Notes under the pieces: generated by a model
What the model was told of the DNA's origin: nothing
Seen by the model: the letters and a program-made list of their open reading frames with translations, nothing else
Databases searched by the model: none
Source: Archilochus colubris
Lineage: Eukaryota; Chordata; Aves; Apodiformes; Trochilidae
Length of the DNA: 64,000 nt
Reading direction: 5' to 3'
NCBI GenBank assembly: GCA_023079485.1
Contig: CM041084.1
Coordinates: forward strand, 117,970,467 to 118,034,466
Part shown: in pieces, positions 51,843-64,000 of the stretch
Numbering within the stretch: position 1 is the first letter of the stretch
How the letters are laid out: each line of letters starts with the position of its first letter
Program-made: the position numbers and the translations under genes

Positions 51843-54651
51843 CCTTTTTTTTTACAGTGAATTTGGCCATTTTCATCCCTTCTCATAAGAATTTTTTTTT
51901 GTTATTTACATTGGGAAAATTCAATTGGAAGATTACACTTATGTACACAATCTGCAAACTATTACAGCTTTCCGTCATTTTACCACAAGCAAGTTATTTG
52001 TTGAAACTTCAGGCTTATGTTTGTAAAGAAAATTAAATTTGAGCCCTAAATCCCACTGAAATTCAATGAAAGTTGGATCCTGTGACTTCCTTACACTCCT
52101 TGGGAAATATTAACTGCAGTCATACAATTACTCTGATTGAGACTGACAGGGAGGTCCTCAAAGAATGGTACTAGAATTACTTGGTATAACCATGACTGCA
52201 AGTGTTACCAGTGGTCTCTGCTGCTGTTAGAGCTTTTCCAAGTCTAATGAAAATCAATCTGGCATCTTTCTACTCTATGGGAGTTTCCTACATGTGACAG
52301 AAGAGAGATGCCTTCACACACTGCTGGAAGCTTAGCTACGTTTTCAGATTCATACTGATAAATCTGCCAACAAACCAAGTGGAAGCACACAGCTCATAGG
52401 CAGAAAAAAAGAGTAAAAATGTTAATCACCAAAAACTGTGAACATCTAGTTCCAAAGATCAACTATAAAGTATGCAAGACATTTCCATACTGCATTTTAC
52501 ACTTAACTGCTGTTGTAATCCACTGTACTGACAATTTAAACAAACTACCTTGTCATGAAATTAATTCATGACAGTATAGAGTTTCAGTAAAGCATTCACA
52601 AATATTTATTAACCACATATACTTGAAGATGCAATATAAGCCTTAGTTTTGTCTTTTGTAAAAAAAAAAAGGTATAACATGAAAGTTAAAACAATCAAAT
52701 GTGAGAACACTAGCAATAGAACTCTTACATATTCAATTACTGTTTAAATCATATTTTCTTTTAAACTCCATAAATAAAATACAATATAATATAAAACATG
52801 CGCCTTAAGAATTAAATATCTTGGTTATCACATTCCCTTGAACTAAAAATATTACATAAAGTATTTATGTTCATATAACATGCTTATACCCATATTATTA
52901 CACAGCTAATTATATATGAAATATCCCCACCCCTAATCTAAATTGCACATCTTCAGTAATTTTTAAAAAACAGCCACAGATTACAAGTCTGCTTCTGCCA
53001 TCAGACCTGACACCACACTCAGACCACAGGTGGCTCAGACAAAACGCAAATTAGAAGTGAGTCTTTGCAGAACTTCTGAGAAAGGCAGACCTTCTGCTGT
53101 ATCTTTTATCCAGGTGAAGCTGTTTTAAAAAGTGTATCATGGTAATACTCACACACAGAATACAGGAATCAAACATCACACAGTAACTGCACCTTTGAGA
53201 TCCCTCCTGCCGTAATTTCCTACTCTCCCCAAACAAGCAGCTCACCCACAGCATCCCTGAGGTCACCATGTGCTATACTGGAGAAACATATCCTTGTCTA
53301 CCAGCCAATTCTAACCCCTAAAATTGCACAGACCCTTGTCAAAAAAGCCATAGCTGCTCCGTTTGTGCTCCCAAACAGCACAGCTACCACTACTTTGCTC
53401 AGTGCTTTTCAAGTTCTTTGCAGAGATTTTCTGAGCCAGGGATGTGCTTACAGAACCAAGACTGCTGCTGGATCAAGCACAGTTAAATGGCCATCTGCTG
53501 ACTCAAATAATAAACCACTCAGGCAAATGTTTCTTTCAATACAGACAAATGACAGTAACACAGCATTATGCTTTTTTTAAACACTAAAACTGTTAGGGAA
53601 AACTTAGCAACCACGAGATCAAAACACACCAGGGAAACACTTGAGATATGACAGCAGGATCAGACAATTTTTCTTAGTAAATACCACTGAATAACCAAAC
53701 TAAAACATCACTTCCCCATTTCACAAGTGTGAAACAATGTGTAGAAAACTCTTAACAGCAGGCTCCTTTTCCACAGCTGAAACACTTCAGAAGTACCAGC
53801 CCAGACTCTTATCTTCGGGATATTTAGCACACGGCTAATGGACACTTCTTTCCCTAGCCTTTTTTTGTGAATCCATCCCTTCCTTCATTTCAGATGTATC
53901 TCTTTAAATGTCCAGAAAGAAAAACTTCCATTTAACAGAGTTTTGGGGTTTTTTGGTTTGTTTTTTTTTTGTTTTTTTTAGTTTTCATAAAAACACAGAA
54001 AATATGAAACAGAAGAAATGGCACTATTTGCATGGGACCAAAAAAAAAAAGAAAGAAGAAAAAATTTTCAATCACACTATGTTCTCCTTTACATTGATGT
54101 GACACAGAATAAGAAAAATCCAAAGAAGTCAATAAAATGTCTTCAGATTGAAAGCAAAATTAGAAAACGGCTTTCCTTCTTACTTGGCTTAAGACTCTTA
54201 GATGGAAAATAGGCATGCTGATTTGAGGAACAACTATTTATTCCCTAGTTATTCAATAAGCTCACCTAAGTCATACAGTTTATGTGCCACCTCTACTGTT
54301 GATGCTTTATTCCACTTTAAACAAAAGAAAAATAGAAGGCATTTGTTTCTGTAGAGACTAGGAAACAAACATTTGCAACAATTCTAAAATACCTGTAGCT
54401 GTTACTATTGATTGCTGTTTAATTTCCGAAGCCACTATTATGGCACCACCACACAGCCTTCCCCAAAGTCCTCCTGCCAGTCACCCCCTCACCATGGTTC
54501 TCCCATGCCTCAGGCTGCATCTGGCACCAGGTAATTAATAGAATTTCAGGTATCTGCACTGGGAAAGATTCAAAGGAAGGACAAAAAATCAGATTTTAAT
54601 CTTGAAGAATGAAAGCTAATCCTTCTCCTGCACTTTAAATAAAAACGAAAC

Positions 54652-54743
54652 TGGAATGGAATGGAATGGAATGGAATGGAATGGAATGGAATGGAATGGA
54701 ATGGAATGGAATGGAATGGAATGGAATGGAATGGAATGGAATG
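54652..54743. repeat. Perfect (TGGAA)18 microsatellite
   Basis: About 92 bases of uninterrupted pentamer TGGAA (or GGAAT/ATGGA by register), flanked by ordinary intron sequence. On the plus strand it forces a MEWNG-repeating frame that is not a gene. The perfection suggests a recent expansion and likely length polymorphism. Confidence 0.98.
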
Positions 54744-55679
54744 CCAGGGGTTCTTTCAGGCAGAGGGGTGAGTGGTGTCCTGCCTTCTGCCTTCACACAA
54801 CTTTAGCAGCTAACATTTCTGCAAGAGCAGTATACATTATATATTACTGTATTTTTTTCTATGCTACTATTTCATCACTTTCTAAATTAAAATGCTTTGA
54901 CCTTCCACTGTAAGAATAATATATTCAGAACTAAGAGAAATACCTTATTACCCTGTATCATGCATCTCACTATGTGCTACTCAGTGAAAGGACAACACTT
55001 AATCTCAAAGGTTATTCTATACAATGTTTTTACAGGTTTTTTTTTTAGATCAGAGTCATTATCACAGATCCAAAAGCAGACTACAGTACAGACACTTAAT
55101 TCCTCCTGTGAATTTAATTTCTCCTGTTTTCAGAAATCAAAATGAAAATTTTGAGGTAAGACAGAAAAAGGTAATTTTGGCAGCATCCTGGGGAGCAGTC
55201 TTCTCGTCTGAGCAAGATGCTGGGAGAAAAACTCAACTCATACTTCAGAGAAAAGAAAGATGCTATGTCTGTTATGGGGGGTAATAAATCCCTATTTTTT
55301 TTTCTTTTATCATTTCATCATGTATTTTCAATATCCAATACTGCATAAACCCAAGGAGGTTTTATATTTGGCTGCTCTTCTAGACAAGCACCATATTAAT
55401 GAATAATGCATTAGTATTAACTACATTACCTCGAAAATTTGTATTTACAAGTGTGTAAGAAGCATATAAATGAATAATGCACTGTTACCCATGTAGTGAG
55501 AGCTTCAAACATGCACAATAAATAATACAGGGTGGAAAACCCACAGAGAAAATATTCTAATGCAAGATGTGCAATGAAGAAGTCATCATTCCAAATACAG
55601 CATTAAAGAAAAAGCCTCTCCTCCAAAATACTATAAATACTTGAGCTACTTAGTTAAGCACCCCTGGTTTCAAGAGATT

Positions 55680-55870
55680 CTGTGACTCGAGGAGTGAAGG
55701 TTTCGGGCAGTTGTTAAAAATTCAGATGCCTGCTGGAGCTGCTTCTCTTCAGGACACCAGAGGAACCACCGCAGGCAGCGTGCGGTGCAGTCGCGGGCAA
55801 ACTATGGGAGGGAGAGGATCTGGGATGAAACTGGCCCTGCCAGAGGTGCCAAAGGTGTTGGTTTATGTCA
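55680..55870. other. CpG-richer patch in a CpG-poor intron
   Basis: It contains about seven CG dinucleotides in roughly 120 bases (for example gcgtgcggtgcagtcgcggg), where the surrounding kilobases have very few. I see no exon, TATA box or repeat family, and it is too short to call a CpG island. Confidence 0.4.
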
Positions 55871-56485
55871 GATCAGGCTGACACAGTGTGTGAACAGTGT
55901 GTCTGATCCACACCACAGTCACAAAATCCTTGAACCCAGGGAAGCAGCAGCATACACCCATAGAGAAGGGAAAGGAGTGGTGGGAGACCTCCCTGCAGGT
56001 GGCACGTCCCATCACCCCAATATGAGAATACATCTGCTGGCTGACAAATACCAAGGGACAGCCTTAAGGCTAAAGAGCCTGCAAATCTAATCCAGGTTAA
56101 CACTAGCCCCTTTTTTGGCATCATATTAACAGGACATCAATGCTATTAAGGGTATTCAGAAGCCCATAATTCAGAATTAAGTTTCTTATGTTCATTTACT
56201 AGACCTGTGAGCTAATGGGACTAACAACATTCAGCTGAAGAGTCCCAGATGACTAAGGAAATGAAGTGCTATATACCTAAAAGTCCATCAAAAATAGAAA
56301 AATCTTAATGTTTTTGCTCACCTTTTTTTTTTCTTGTGAGAAAAACAACCATTAAATGTTGCCACTCTAATCCAGTAGTTTTTATTTATTCTTTGGAAAA
56401 AGCCTTAACTAATTACCTTGACACATAACTCTTGGACCATACAGTAATGTGCAATAAGCATTGTTTACTCACACAATACCAACAA

Positions 56486-56550
56486 AATCACAGAATCATA
56501 GAACTGTTTTGGTTGGAAAAGACCTTTAGGAACACACAGTCCAAACAATA
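56486..56550 (-). mobile_element. Short CR1 3' end, minus orientation
   Basis: The text aaatcacagaatcatagaactgttttggttggaaaagacctttagg is a CR1 terminal end of about 65 bases. It precedes another CR1 copy by about 85 bases. Confidence 0.9.
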
Positions 56551-56633
56551 AAATCTAAATATATATATATCAGGCAATCAGCTTAATGCATCATTATATT
56601 AAATGCAATCTCATGTGGGAACTACCTCCGAAA

Positions 56634-56965
56634 AGCACAGAATTGTTCTGGTTGTAAAAGACCTTTGAGATCATCAAGTCCAACCATTAACCTAACTCTG
56701 CTGAGTTCAGTTCTAAACCATGTCCCTGAGCCCACACCTACACATCTTTTAAACACCTCCAGGAATAGTGATTCAACCACTTCCCTAGGCACCCTGTTCC
56801 ATAGTTTAATTACCCTTTCAGTGAAGAATTTTTTCCTTATAACTAATCTAAACCTCCCCTGGCACAACTTGAGGCCATTTCCTCTTGTCCTCTCATTTGT
56901 TACTAGTGAGAAGAGACCAACTCTTGCTACAAACTCCTCTCAGGTACTTGTAGAAAAATGAAGCA
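56634..56965 (-). mobile_element. CR1 LINE 3' fragment, minus orientation
   Basis: It begins agcacagaattgttctggttgtaaaagacctttgagatcatcaagtccaacc. The minus strand keeps [20 protein letters not shown] and [15 protein letters not shown], the CR1 ORF2 C-terminal text. It is truncated at about 56965 and carries an ordinary load of substitutions. Confidence 0.93.
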
Positions 56966-57317
56966 ACCATAGCATTACCTAAACACAGACAATCTCTAAA
57001 GAGAACTGAAGTCTGTGGAAGGCCCCTTGCAGTAATCCAAATTGTCTGTATAACTCAAACTGGATTATATTAGTGCTCCTGCCCAAAGAGTAAATCATCA
57101 CAGAGATTATCCTTTTATTAATGTACACTGCTGAAACCCATCAGGGAAACACTTTCAAATGTCAGAACAGGTAAGCCTGAAACCACAAATCTGCTATTCT
57201 CAGTGGGAGAAAATGGAAAAAATTGTACTCTCCAGTCTACTGGACTCTAAATATGTCTTGAATAACATACTGGATGAAAACAGGAGCAAGAAGAATTATA
57301 CAGAAAATGGTTTGCAA

Positions 57318-58480
57318 ATCATCATAGAATCATCATAGAATCATCATAGAATCCTAGGGGTTGGAAGGGACCTCGAAAGATCATCTAGTCCAACCCCCCC
57401 TGCCAGAGCAGGGCCACCTAGAGTACATCGCGCAGGAACGTGTCCAAGCGGGTTTTGAATGTCTCCAGTGAAGGAGACTCCACAACCTCCCTGGGCAGCC
57501 TGTTCCAGGGCTCTGTCACTCTTACAGTAAAAAATTTTTTCGAATATTCAACTTGAACCTCCTATGCTCCAATTTACACCCATTACCCCTTGTCCTATCA
57601 CTGGTAATCACTGAGAAAAGCCTAACTCCATCTCCCTGACACTCGCTCCTTACATATTTGAAAACATTGATGAGGTCACCCCTCAGTCTCCTTTTCTCCA
57701 AACTAAAGAGACCCAGCTCCCTCAGCCTTTCCTCATAAGGGAGATGTTCCACTCCCTTAATCATCTTCGTAGCTCTGCGCTGGACTCTTTCAAGCACTTC
57801 CCTGTCCTTCTTGAACTGAGGGGCCCAGAACTGGACACAATACTCCAGGTGCGGCCTCACCAATGCAGAATAGAGGGGGAGGAGAACCTCTCTTGACCTA
57901 CTAACCACACCCTTCCTAATGCACCCCAGGATGCCATTGGCCTTCTTGGCCACAAGGGCACATTGCTGGCTCATGGTCATCCTCTTGTCTACCAGGACCC
58001 CCAGGTCTCTTTCACCTACACTGCTCTCCAGCAGGTCAGCCCCCAACCTATACTGGGACATCGTGTTGTTCTTCCCCAAATGCAAAACTCTACACTTCCC
58101 CTTGTTGAACTTCATCATGTTTCTCTCTGCCCAACTCTCTAGCCTGTCTAAGTCTCTCTGAATGGCAGCACGGCCTTCCGGTGTGTCAGCCACTCCTCCC
58201 AGCTTAGTGTCATCAGCAAACTTGCTGAGGGTACACTCTATACCCTCATCCAAGTCGTTGATGAAGATATTGAACAACACCGGTCCCAGTACCGACCCCT
58301 GAGGGACTCCACTAGTCACACACCTCCAACCAGATTCTGCCCCATTGACTACAACTCTCTGACTCCTTCCTTTCAACCAGTTCCTGATCCACCTCACTAC
58401 CTGATCACCAAACCCATACTTGGTCAACTTATCTACAAGGATGCTGTGAGAGACGGTGTCAAATGCTTTACTGAAACCAA
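57318..58480 (-). mobile_element. Longest CR1 LINE in the window, minus orientation, 5'-truncated in the RT domain
   Basis: The left end has three near-perfect copies of a 'tcatcatagaa' unit, then cctaggggttggaagggacctcgaaagatcatctagtccaacc, a young-looking CR1 end. The right end stops at the reverse complement of an [10 protein letters not shown] block near 58480. Compared with the other CR1 copies here it has the fewest frame breaks, so it is probably the most recent CR1 insertion in the window. Confidence 0.96.
57418..58480 (-). pseudogene. CR1 ORF2 fragment (reverse transcriptase palm to C-terminus), one frameshift
   Basis: The minus-strand frame 58427-57522 is open for about 300 codons: [58 protein letters not shown], then [19 protein letters not shown], ending NIRKNF. 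FADD is the RT catalytic motif, and [11 protein letters not shown] is the conserved palm block before it. At 57528-57540 a homopolymer (TTTTTT/AAAAAA boundary) is one base short, so the expected [10 protein letters not shown] continuation is in another frame. In that frame the chain runs on to LRDVL and a natural stop at 57420-57418. The endonuclease and early RT regions are absent, so the copy is inactive. Confidence 0.93.
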
Positions 58481-61400
58481 AGGGACATTATATTACTTGT
58501 ATTTTCCACCCAAGATGGAATGGAAGTTGAGATGAATAATAAGAACTGAGATTTAGAGAGCAAAAATGCATCTCAAAATGTTAAACTATGCAAATAAGTA
58601 TACACTGATGGCTAAACCATTTTCCAGCAAAAATACTTTTGTTGTCAAATTCCAATTAACAGAAGTGATACCTGTGCCCAAATTGTTTTCACAATGGAAG
58701 AGTTGCCCTGTTTTATTTTTCCCTAACTGGTCTGGTAATTTGAGAGTTTTTTATTAAACCACATGTATTTTCATTATTTCAGACTACATAAATTTGGTAC
58801 AAAAATCCCAAACAGACTTGTTATCTGTTTAAAAATGAAAAAAAAAAAAGATTTACAGACTAGATTCCTCTCCAATATGAGACACACCTCATTATCCTCA
58901 GGGGGAATATGAATATGCCTACAGTTGCTTGTGTTTTATTGCCTTTTCTATAAAGCTTTTCTGAATCTACTGTTCAAGAGGTGCCAGTATTGAGAACCAC
59001 AAGACCAAGGCAACAGCAACGTATCATGACTCCGGCCTCCATAAGCACAAAAGCATTAGTATTAAATGACTCCAGACCTTCCTTTCTGCTCTGTCTGTGC
59101 TTGCTATAGTTAATTGCTTCTCTCCTCCAGCACACACTTATTGTGCCTGCCCTGCTGCAAAGCAGCCAGCTTTGTGTTTTTCAAATGGGATGAACAGCCT
59201 GCAGATAGGAACCCTGATTGCTTCAGGTCTTTTCAGGGTGACTGGTAGGAGAGTTGAAACGTTTTGTGCAGATTAAGTGATCGTACAGTTTTTCTTCATC
59301 TGAATTTTTCATCTTGGGAAATGAGCTGGATCATAAAACACAAAATCTCTGTGACCTTTCAAAAGTAAGTGCATCAATTAGGAAGATGAATAGAAAGGCC
59401 TTGATCACAGATGACATTACAAAATTGTGAAATATTAACATTCGCAGTTGGAAAGGAGAACTTAGTTAATATGAAGTTTAAGAAGTGCTATAGAATCCAG
59501 GAGATACAAACGACAAGTGTGCTTATGAAAAAAATGTCTCTGAACTGATGACACTGACTTGTGCTCTATTATTACTTGCCTCACAATCCCACATAAGAGG
59601 ATTACTGTCTATTTTGGCACTATGAGCATACAGCACATCACCAAGGGGTTGTAGGAAGAGGCTGCCTTGTACCATTATGCCCACACATATATTCCTCAAG
59701 TCCAATTTCCCACTTGAGCAAACCACCAGCTGTCAGTCCCCTGAGCCCCACACCATTTTGTTACTCAAGAAACTGAGAGGGAGGGGAAAGCAAATATGTC
59801 AACAAGTCTTTTCTTCTCAATTTAACAGGACTGCAATACAGCCTAAATTAAGGGTGGAATTGTTGTATTATTATTATTCAGTCCTCTTCACACAAAAATA
59901 ACCCTCCTCACACTCCGTATCCTGATTCAGTAGAAAAGCAGGGGACAGCAGTGCTAAGAGCACCCAGAGCCTCTCTGACATGATCAGAAGGATTGTGCTA
60001 CTGTCTCTTCTAATGCTTTGCCTCTAATACTTCTAATATCTCCAGACAGGTCATGCAAACTGGGATTAATCCAGCATCCAGACTTGCTTAGCTCAGCAGT
60101 TGTACTCTGGAGAAATCCTACTGCTCAGACCACAAAATAAGTGATCTGAGCATCTCATCCAACTAGACAAGGGAAATTCACCACATTCCTAATACACTCC
60201 ACCGTTCATTCCCATCAGGCACAATTCAAACAAAAAGCAGCTGGCTCATAGTGTAGGATGTCTACCTGCTAATATAAACTCCATGGCTATCAAACTCTTC
60301 TACCATGACCATTCAGTAGCCTTCTCAATACATCAGTTGCAACTTCTCCTACAGGAATGTGGTCAAACTTGACTGTACAGTTACCAAAAGATTAAAGTAT
60401 GCCAGCAAACAATGAGATGTCATTTCTCACATATCCTGAAACCATGATATGAGAGATCCCTTCTCCAGTCTTTGTAATACTGAAGATATGAATAAATCCA
60501 TAGTACAACTCTGAGAATTAAAATGGTGTCTTCCTGAAAGCATTACACCAGACCCACGGTAAGCTTTTTTTTTCTAGGATTTAAATTTGGAGTGTGAGCA
60601 TGTAGAAGAGGATGAAGAGGGGAATAAGGATGAAAGAATATCAATTACGTATCTATGTGATCATAAACAGTTCATTTTTACCTCATCTGACCACTTGAAA
60701 TATCACTACTTATCCAAAGGAGTAGCAGCTGTGACATCAGAGTTAGAATTCTTAAAATTGTATTAGCTAAGCTTTAAAAGGTCTTCTTAACTCCTTTCTC
60801 ATTAGCTAGTCTGGCAAATACTAGTCAGTTTTACCTCCTTTCTTGATCTTTTAATTATCACAAATGCATGGGGTGCAGTAGCTTAACCCACACCTTTTAT
60901 TTTGCCTTTCAGGGTGCAATGCTTGCTCCCTGTGTCTGCCTTGTTTCTGAGTGCCCAAAGATGCAGCTTAGTGAGTTTGAGCTCCAGCTTTGGACACCCA
61001 TAACTCATACAATCAATAAGCATAAAAAGTGCCCTAATCAAACAAAAAATCAATTAACAAATATGAGACACAGTAAGGAGCATAACCTAAAAAAGGTCTT
61101 TTTTTATACTTCTGCATAGGCTCAGGCACAGAGGTTAAACCTAAAAGAAGGCAGTACTCTTTCACAAGTACACAGAGCCATTCTTCTGACGAAGCCATTG
61201 GAGTAAAGATATCTCACTGCCTGCTTTGGTTCTGCAGCCAAAGGAATTCACATCAGCCAGCTATATCTTTGCCATTATGATCACATGCAAGTCAATGAAT
61301 ATCCAGCCTTCCACATAAAAAGAAAGTGCAATTGCTAATTAAGAACTATAATTTAGAGCACAGCTCTTCCTTCAAGCATCAGTTCAGTCCTCAGCTATAC

Positions 61401-64000
61401 TTTTGAAAATTTTTTTATGGTATGGCAATACAAGACAGTAGTGAACTGCTTAGTCCAGAACCTTTTTACTCTATATAAACTGGATTAATATTCCACCAGT
61501 TATACAAGGCAGGTATTACAACAATCTAACAACTAATTGTTTCAGATGACCCCAAAATCCCACTACCTGCTCTCAGTCATGCTATTAACAGAAGACATTT
61601 TCTGAAATCCCTATTTTAGGCCAATTATATAACTTGCCACATAAATGCCTGGATTTATGTGAATCAACATTACCATACTGCAGACTCAAAACTTCTGGTG
61701 TTATCTCTATTCCCCCATGACTATAAAACTTCCTGAAGGATCTCAATTCATTGTTTCTGTCACTAGACAGCTGTACAAAATCAAGTTAATATAAACTGCC
61801 CATCATGTTTACAGAAATTACAGACTCTAATATTACACAGTTGTCTCATGCAAACATTTTACTTTTTGAAATGGGGGGGTTATTACTGAAGCTACTTGCA
61901 TGCCAAATGGTTATACACTCTGTTAAAGCTTTTATCACTCACTGGAATGAAGTAACAAATAGAAATGTAAATTCAGATTAAAAAATAACAAGGGGGCAAA
62001 TTGTTTTCTTAGTACTTTTTTAATTCCATCTACTGGAATGGTAGGGATCAGCAGCTAGACAGATCTGGCAAGTAGGAAATACTGAGCTGGAGGGAAGAAG
62101 AGCAAGATTAGAAGCAAAGCTACTCTGTTCCCTCCATCTCCAAAGCTCCCCAGCCTTGCCAGGGGCTTCCCAGGACTCCAGAAACATTGGAAGCAGCATC
62201 TTCAACCCTTCCTATGGACTCCATCTGGAACCAACCCAGGAGTTGCCTCACTTCAGACCACACCAGAGAGGCACTGCCCATCCCACACCACTGGCACCAC
62301 TGGGGTTTTTTTCAGCTGAAAAATCCCACCTAGCCAGCATCCTCATGGTATTCTGCTCATGAATTTCATGTGGTTTTGATCTCTGAGATGATTCCTTTGG
62401 GACATTTGATGGAAAAGGTAGTGTTTTCAGGTTTTTGCACATAGCAAAAACTACTAAGTCAACAGCTCAGCTGAACACAGAAATCTCTCTTTAAAGGAAA
62501 GCTTAGTACAGACATCGGATAGTATCCTAGAGAGTATTTCCTTTATATATTCTTAGATACAAATGAGGCTTGCTTAACACACTTTGAGTAATTAGAGGTT
62601 AGCAGCCACCATATTATCCTCACAACATTTTCACTGTCTACTTTGGTATATCTAAAAAAACACATTTCTTAAAATTACTTCTGGGCTGGCTATTTAGATT
62701 TTAATCTAAACAAGGACTGAAAAAAAGAAGTGGGAATCAAGGTGTCATTGTGAGCATTGAACTCAGGAGCCCACTGGCACCTTTCAGTGCCTGAAGGATG
62801 CCTGAAGTAAAGCACTGTGAACAAATACGTGACCAACACTGGGGTGAACAGCAACTTGAGCATGAAACAGCAAATACCATGCCCTGGCTAACAAAGCACT
62901 TATCAGAAGATGCACTCTGCTAATATCTGGATTATCTGAAATATTCTGACTCTAGAGAAAAGCTTAATTAAACCAGAAAGGATACAACCACACAAGAGCC
63001 CATCCAGTATCAATTAGAAGTGGATTGAATATGGACAGATCAATATGGAAAGTAATTCCTCATTTACCACAGCCTACTAAATATAAACAACTGAAGAGCT
63101 GGTAGCTGGTTTCGGAGTAGCACTGGATTTTAAGAAAATCAATTCTGAGAAATGTTGATTTTTGAGAAAATCAACACTCTTGAGGCTTTCATTCCAGTCT
63201 CATAAGCACCAAACACAAAAGACACAGAGGGCAACAGTCGGACTGCGGTCCTACTGTGTGTGGTGCAAGGCAAAGAAAGTGTTAATACCAATATATTCAA
63301 GGAAAAAATGGGAGCAAACAAAAAATATCCCAGCAAGCTAGTGAAAAATAAACTTGTACTGAAAAATGGAAAACAGAAACAAAGAGGAACACAGCAGCAT
63401 ATGATTAGGGAACCTGCAGTACTGCCCTGCAAGTACTTCAAGTGATACAGTTTATGGTTATTTTCTTTGCATAATTTTCGTATCTGCTTGTTCCAACTAC
63501 AAGTAAAAATATACTTCTTTTTTTTCCACCTGCACCTCCTCCAAACTCACCATGAGGACAGTTAAAATGTACTTCATACCAGAGCACGATGTTTTTCACT
63601 GCTGTAATGCGCCTTTGCTGCCAAGCAAGCTGTTTACCTACATGATAATCAGTGCTTTCAGATTATTAGGTGTAACAGCAGCATAAAATTGCATTTGAGT
63701 TCCTGTGTTCACACTTCAAGTAAAATAAATTCACCGTGGCAGAAGGGAAGGGTGGAGGAAAGGGAAGAGGAAAGATTTGGGTTTCTTGGCTCTCCTGTTA
63801 ACATCGTGAAGCGTGTCTGAATTTCTGGCCTTGTGACAGCACAACAGATGCCCAAATTCCCAACTGTTCAGTGGCAGAGCAGGACACAGCCCATACTTCT
63901 CTGTTCTGTTGGACACTGACATGTTCTTTCCCATCATGGGAAATGTCCTATTTTTTCTCCTTGGAAGGAGCTGGGGTAGATGTAGCTGACTCAGGTGAAA
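58481..64000. other. Unannotated intronic or upstream sequence
   Basis: A 5.5 kb AT-rich stretch with small chance open frames on both strands. I find no transposon ends, exon with family resemblance, RNA gene or notable tandem repeat. Confidence 0.7.

Noticed and set aside
54656..54913. Plus-strand frame with a MEWNG repeat
   Set aside because: It is purely the translation of the TGGAA microsatellite.

Overview
This window is vertebrate nuclear DNA, almost certainly from a bird. It is AT-rich and intron-dominated, and it carries at least a dozen CR1 LINE fragments with the typical avian 3' end (a ggttggaaggga(c/t)cct block followed by ATTCTATGA-type octamers), plus an LTR family common in bird genomes. 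It has no operons, bacterial genes, CRISPR arrays or RNA genes that I can recognise.

The one clear gene is an organic anion transporter of the SLCO/OATP family, best assigned to SLCO5A1, on the minus strand. Eight consecutive coding exons run right to left: 40278-40410, 34298-34524, 25644-25808, 21115-21313, 7069-7228, 4321-4562, 1252-1316 and 1-47 (cut by the window edge). All have AG acceptors and, where visible, GT donors. The reading frame is continuous through all seven junctions, giving about 412 codons from TM5 to TM11. This includes the OATP signature region, a lysine-rich cytoplasmic loop and the cysteine-rich Kazal-like extracellular loop. The N-terminal coding part (TM1-TM4) is not seen and probably lies beyond position 64000. 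The C-terminus lies left of position 1.

The rest is intron. Introns 8 and 6 and the large partial intron 2 carry CR1 fragments in both orientations. Intron 3 holds a striking inverted pair of LTR fragments (35591-36511). Intron 2 holds the longest CR1 (57318-58480), whose reverse-transcriptase frame is broken by one base, and a perfect (TGGAA)18 microsatellite at 54652.

Features worth a second look are the exon 8 acceptor, which doubles as a perfect donor consensus (recursive-splice-like); the inverted LTR pair; an orphan exon-like frame at 45536-45692 with a CxxC motif; and the divergent OATP signature. I found nothing that looks like a new multi-gene system. Exon numbers follow the gene architecture I remember for vertebrate SLCO5A1 and are tentative.
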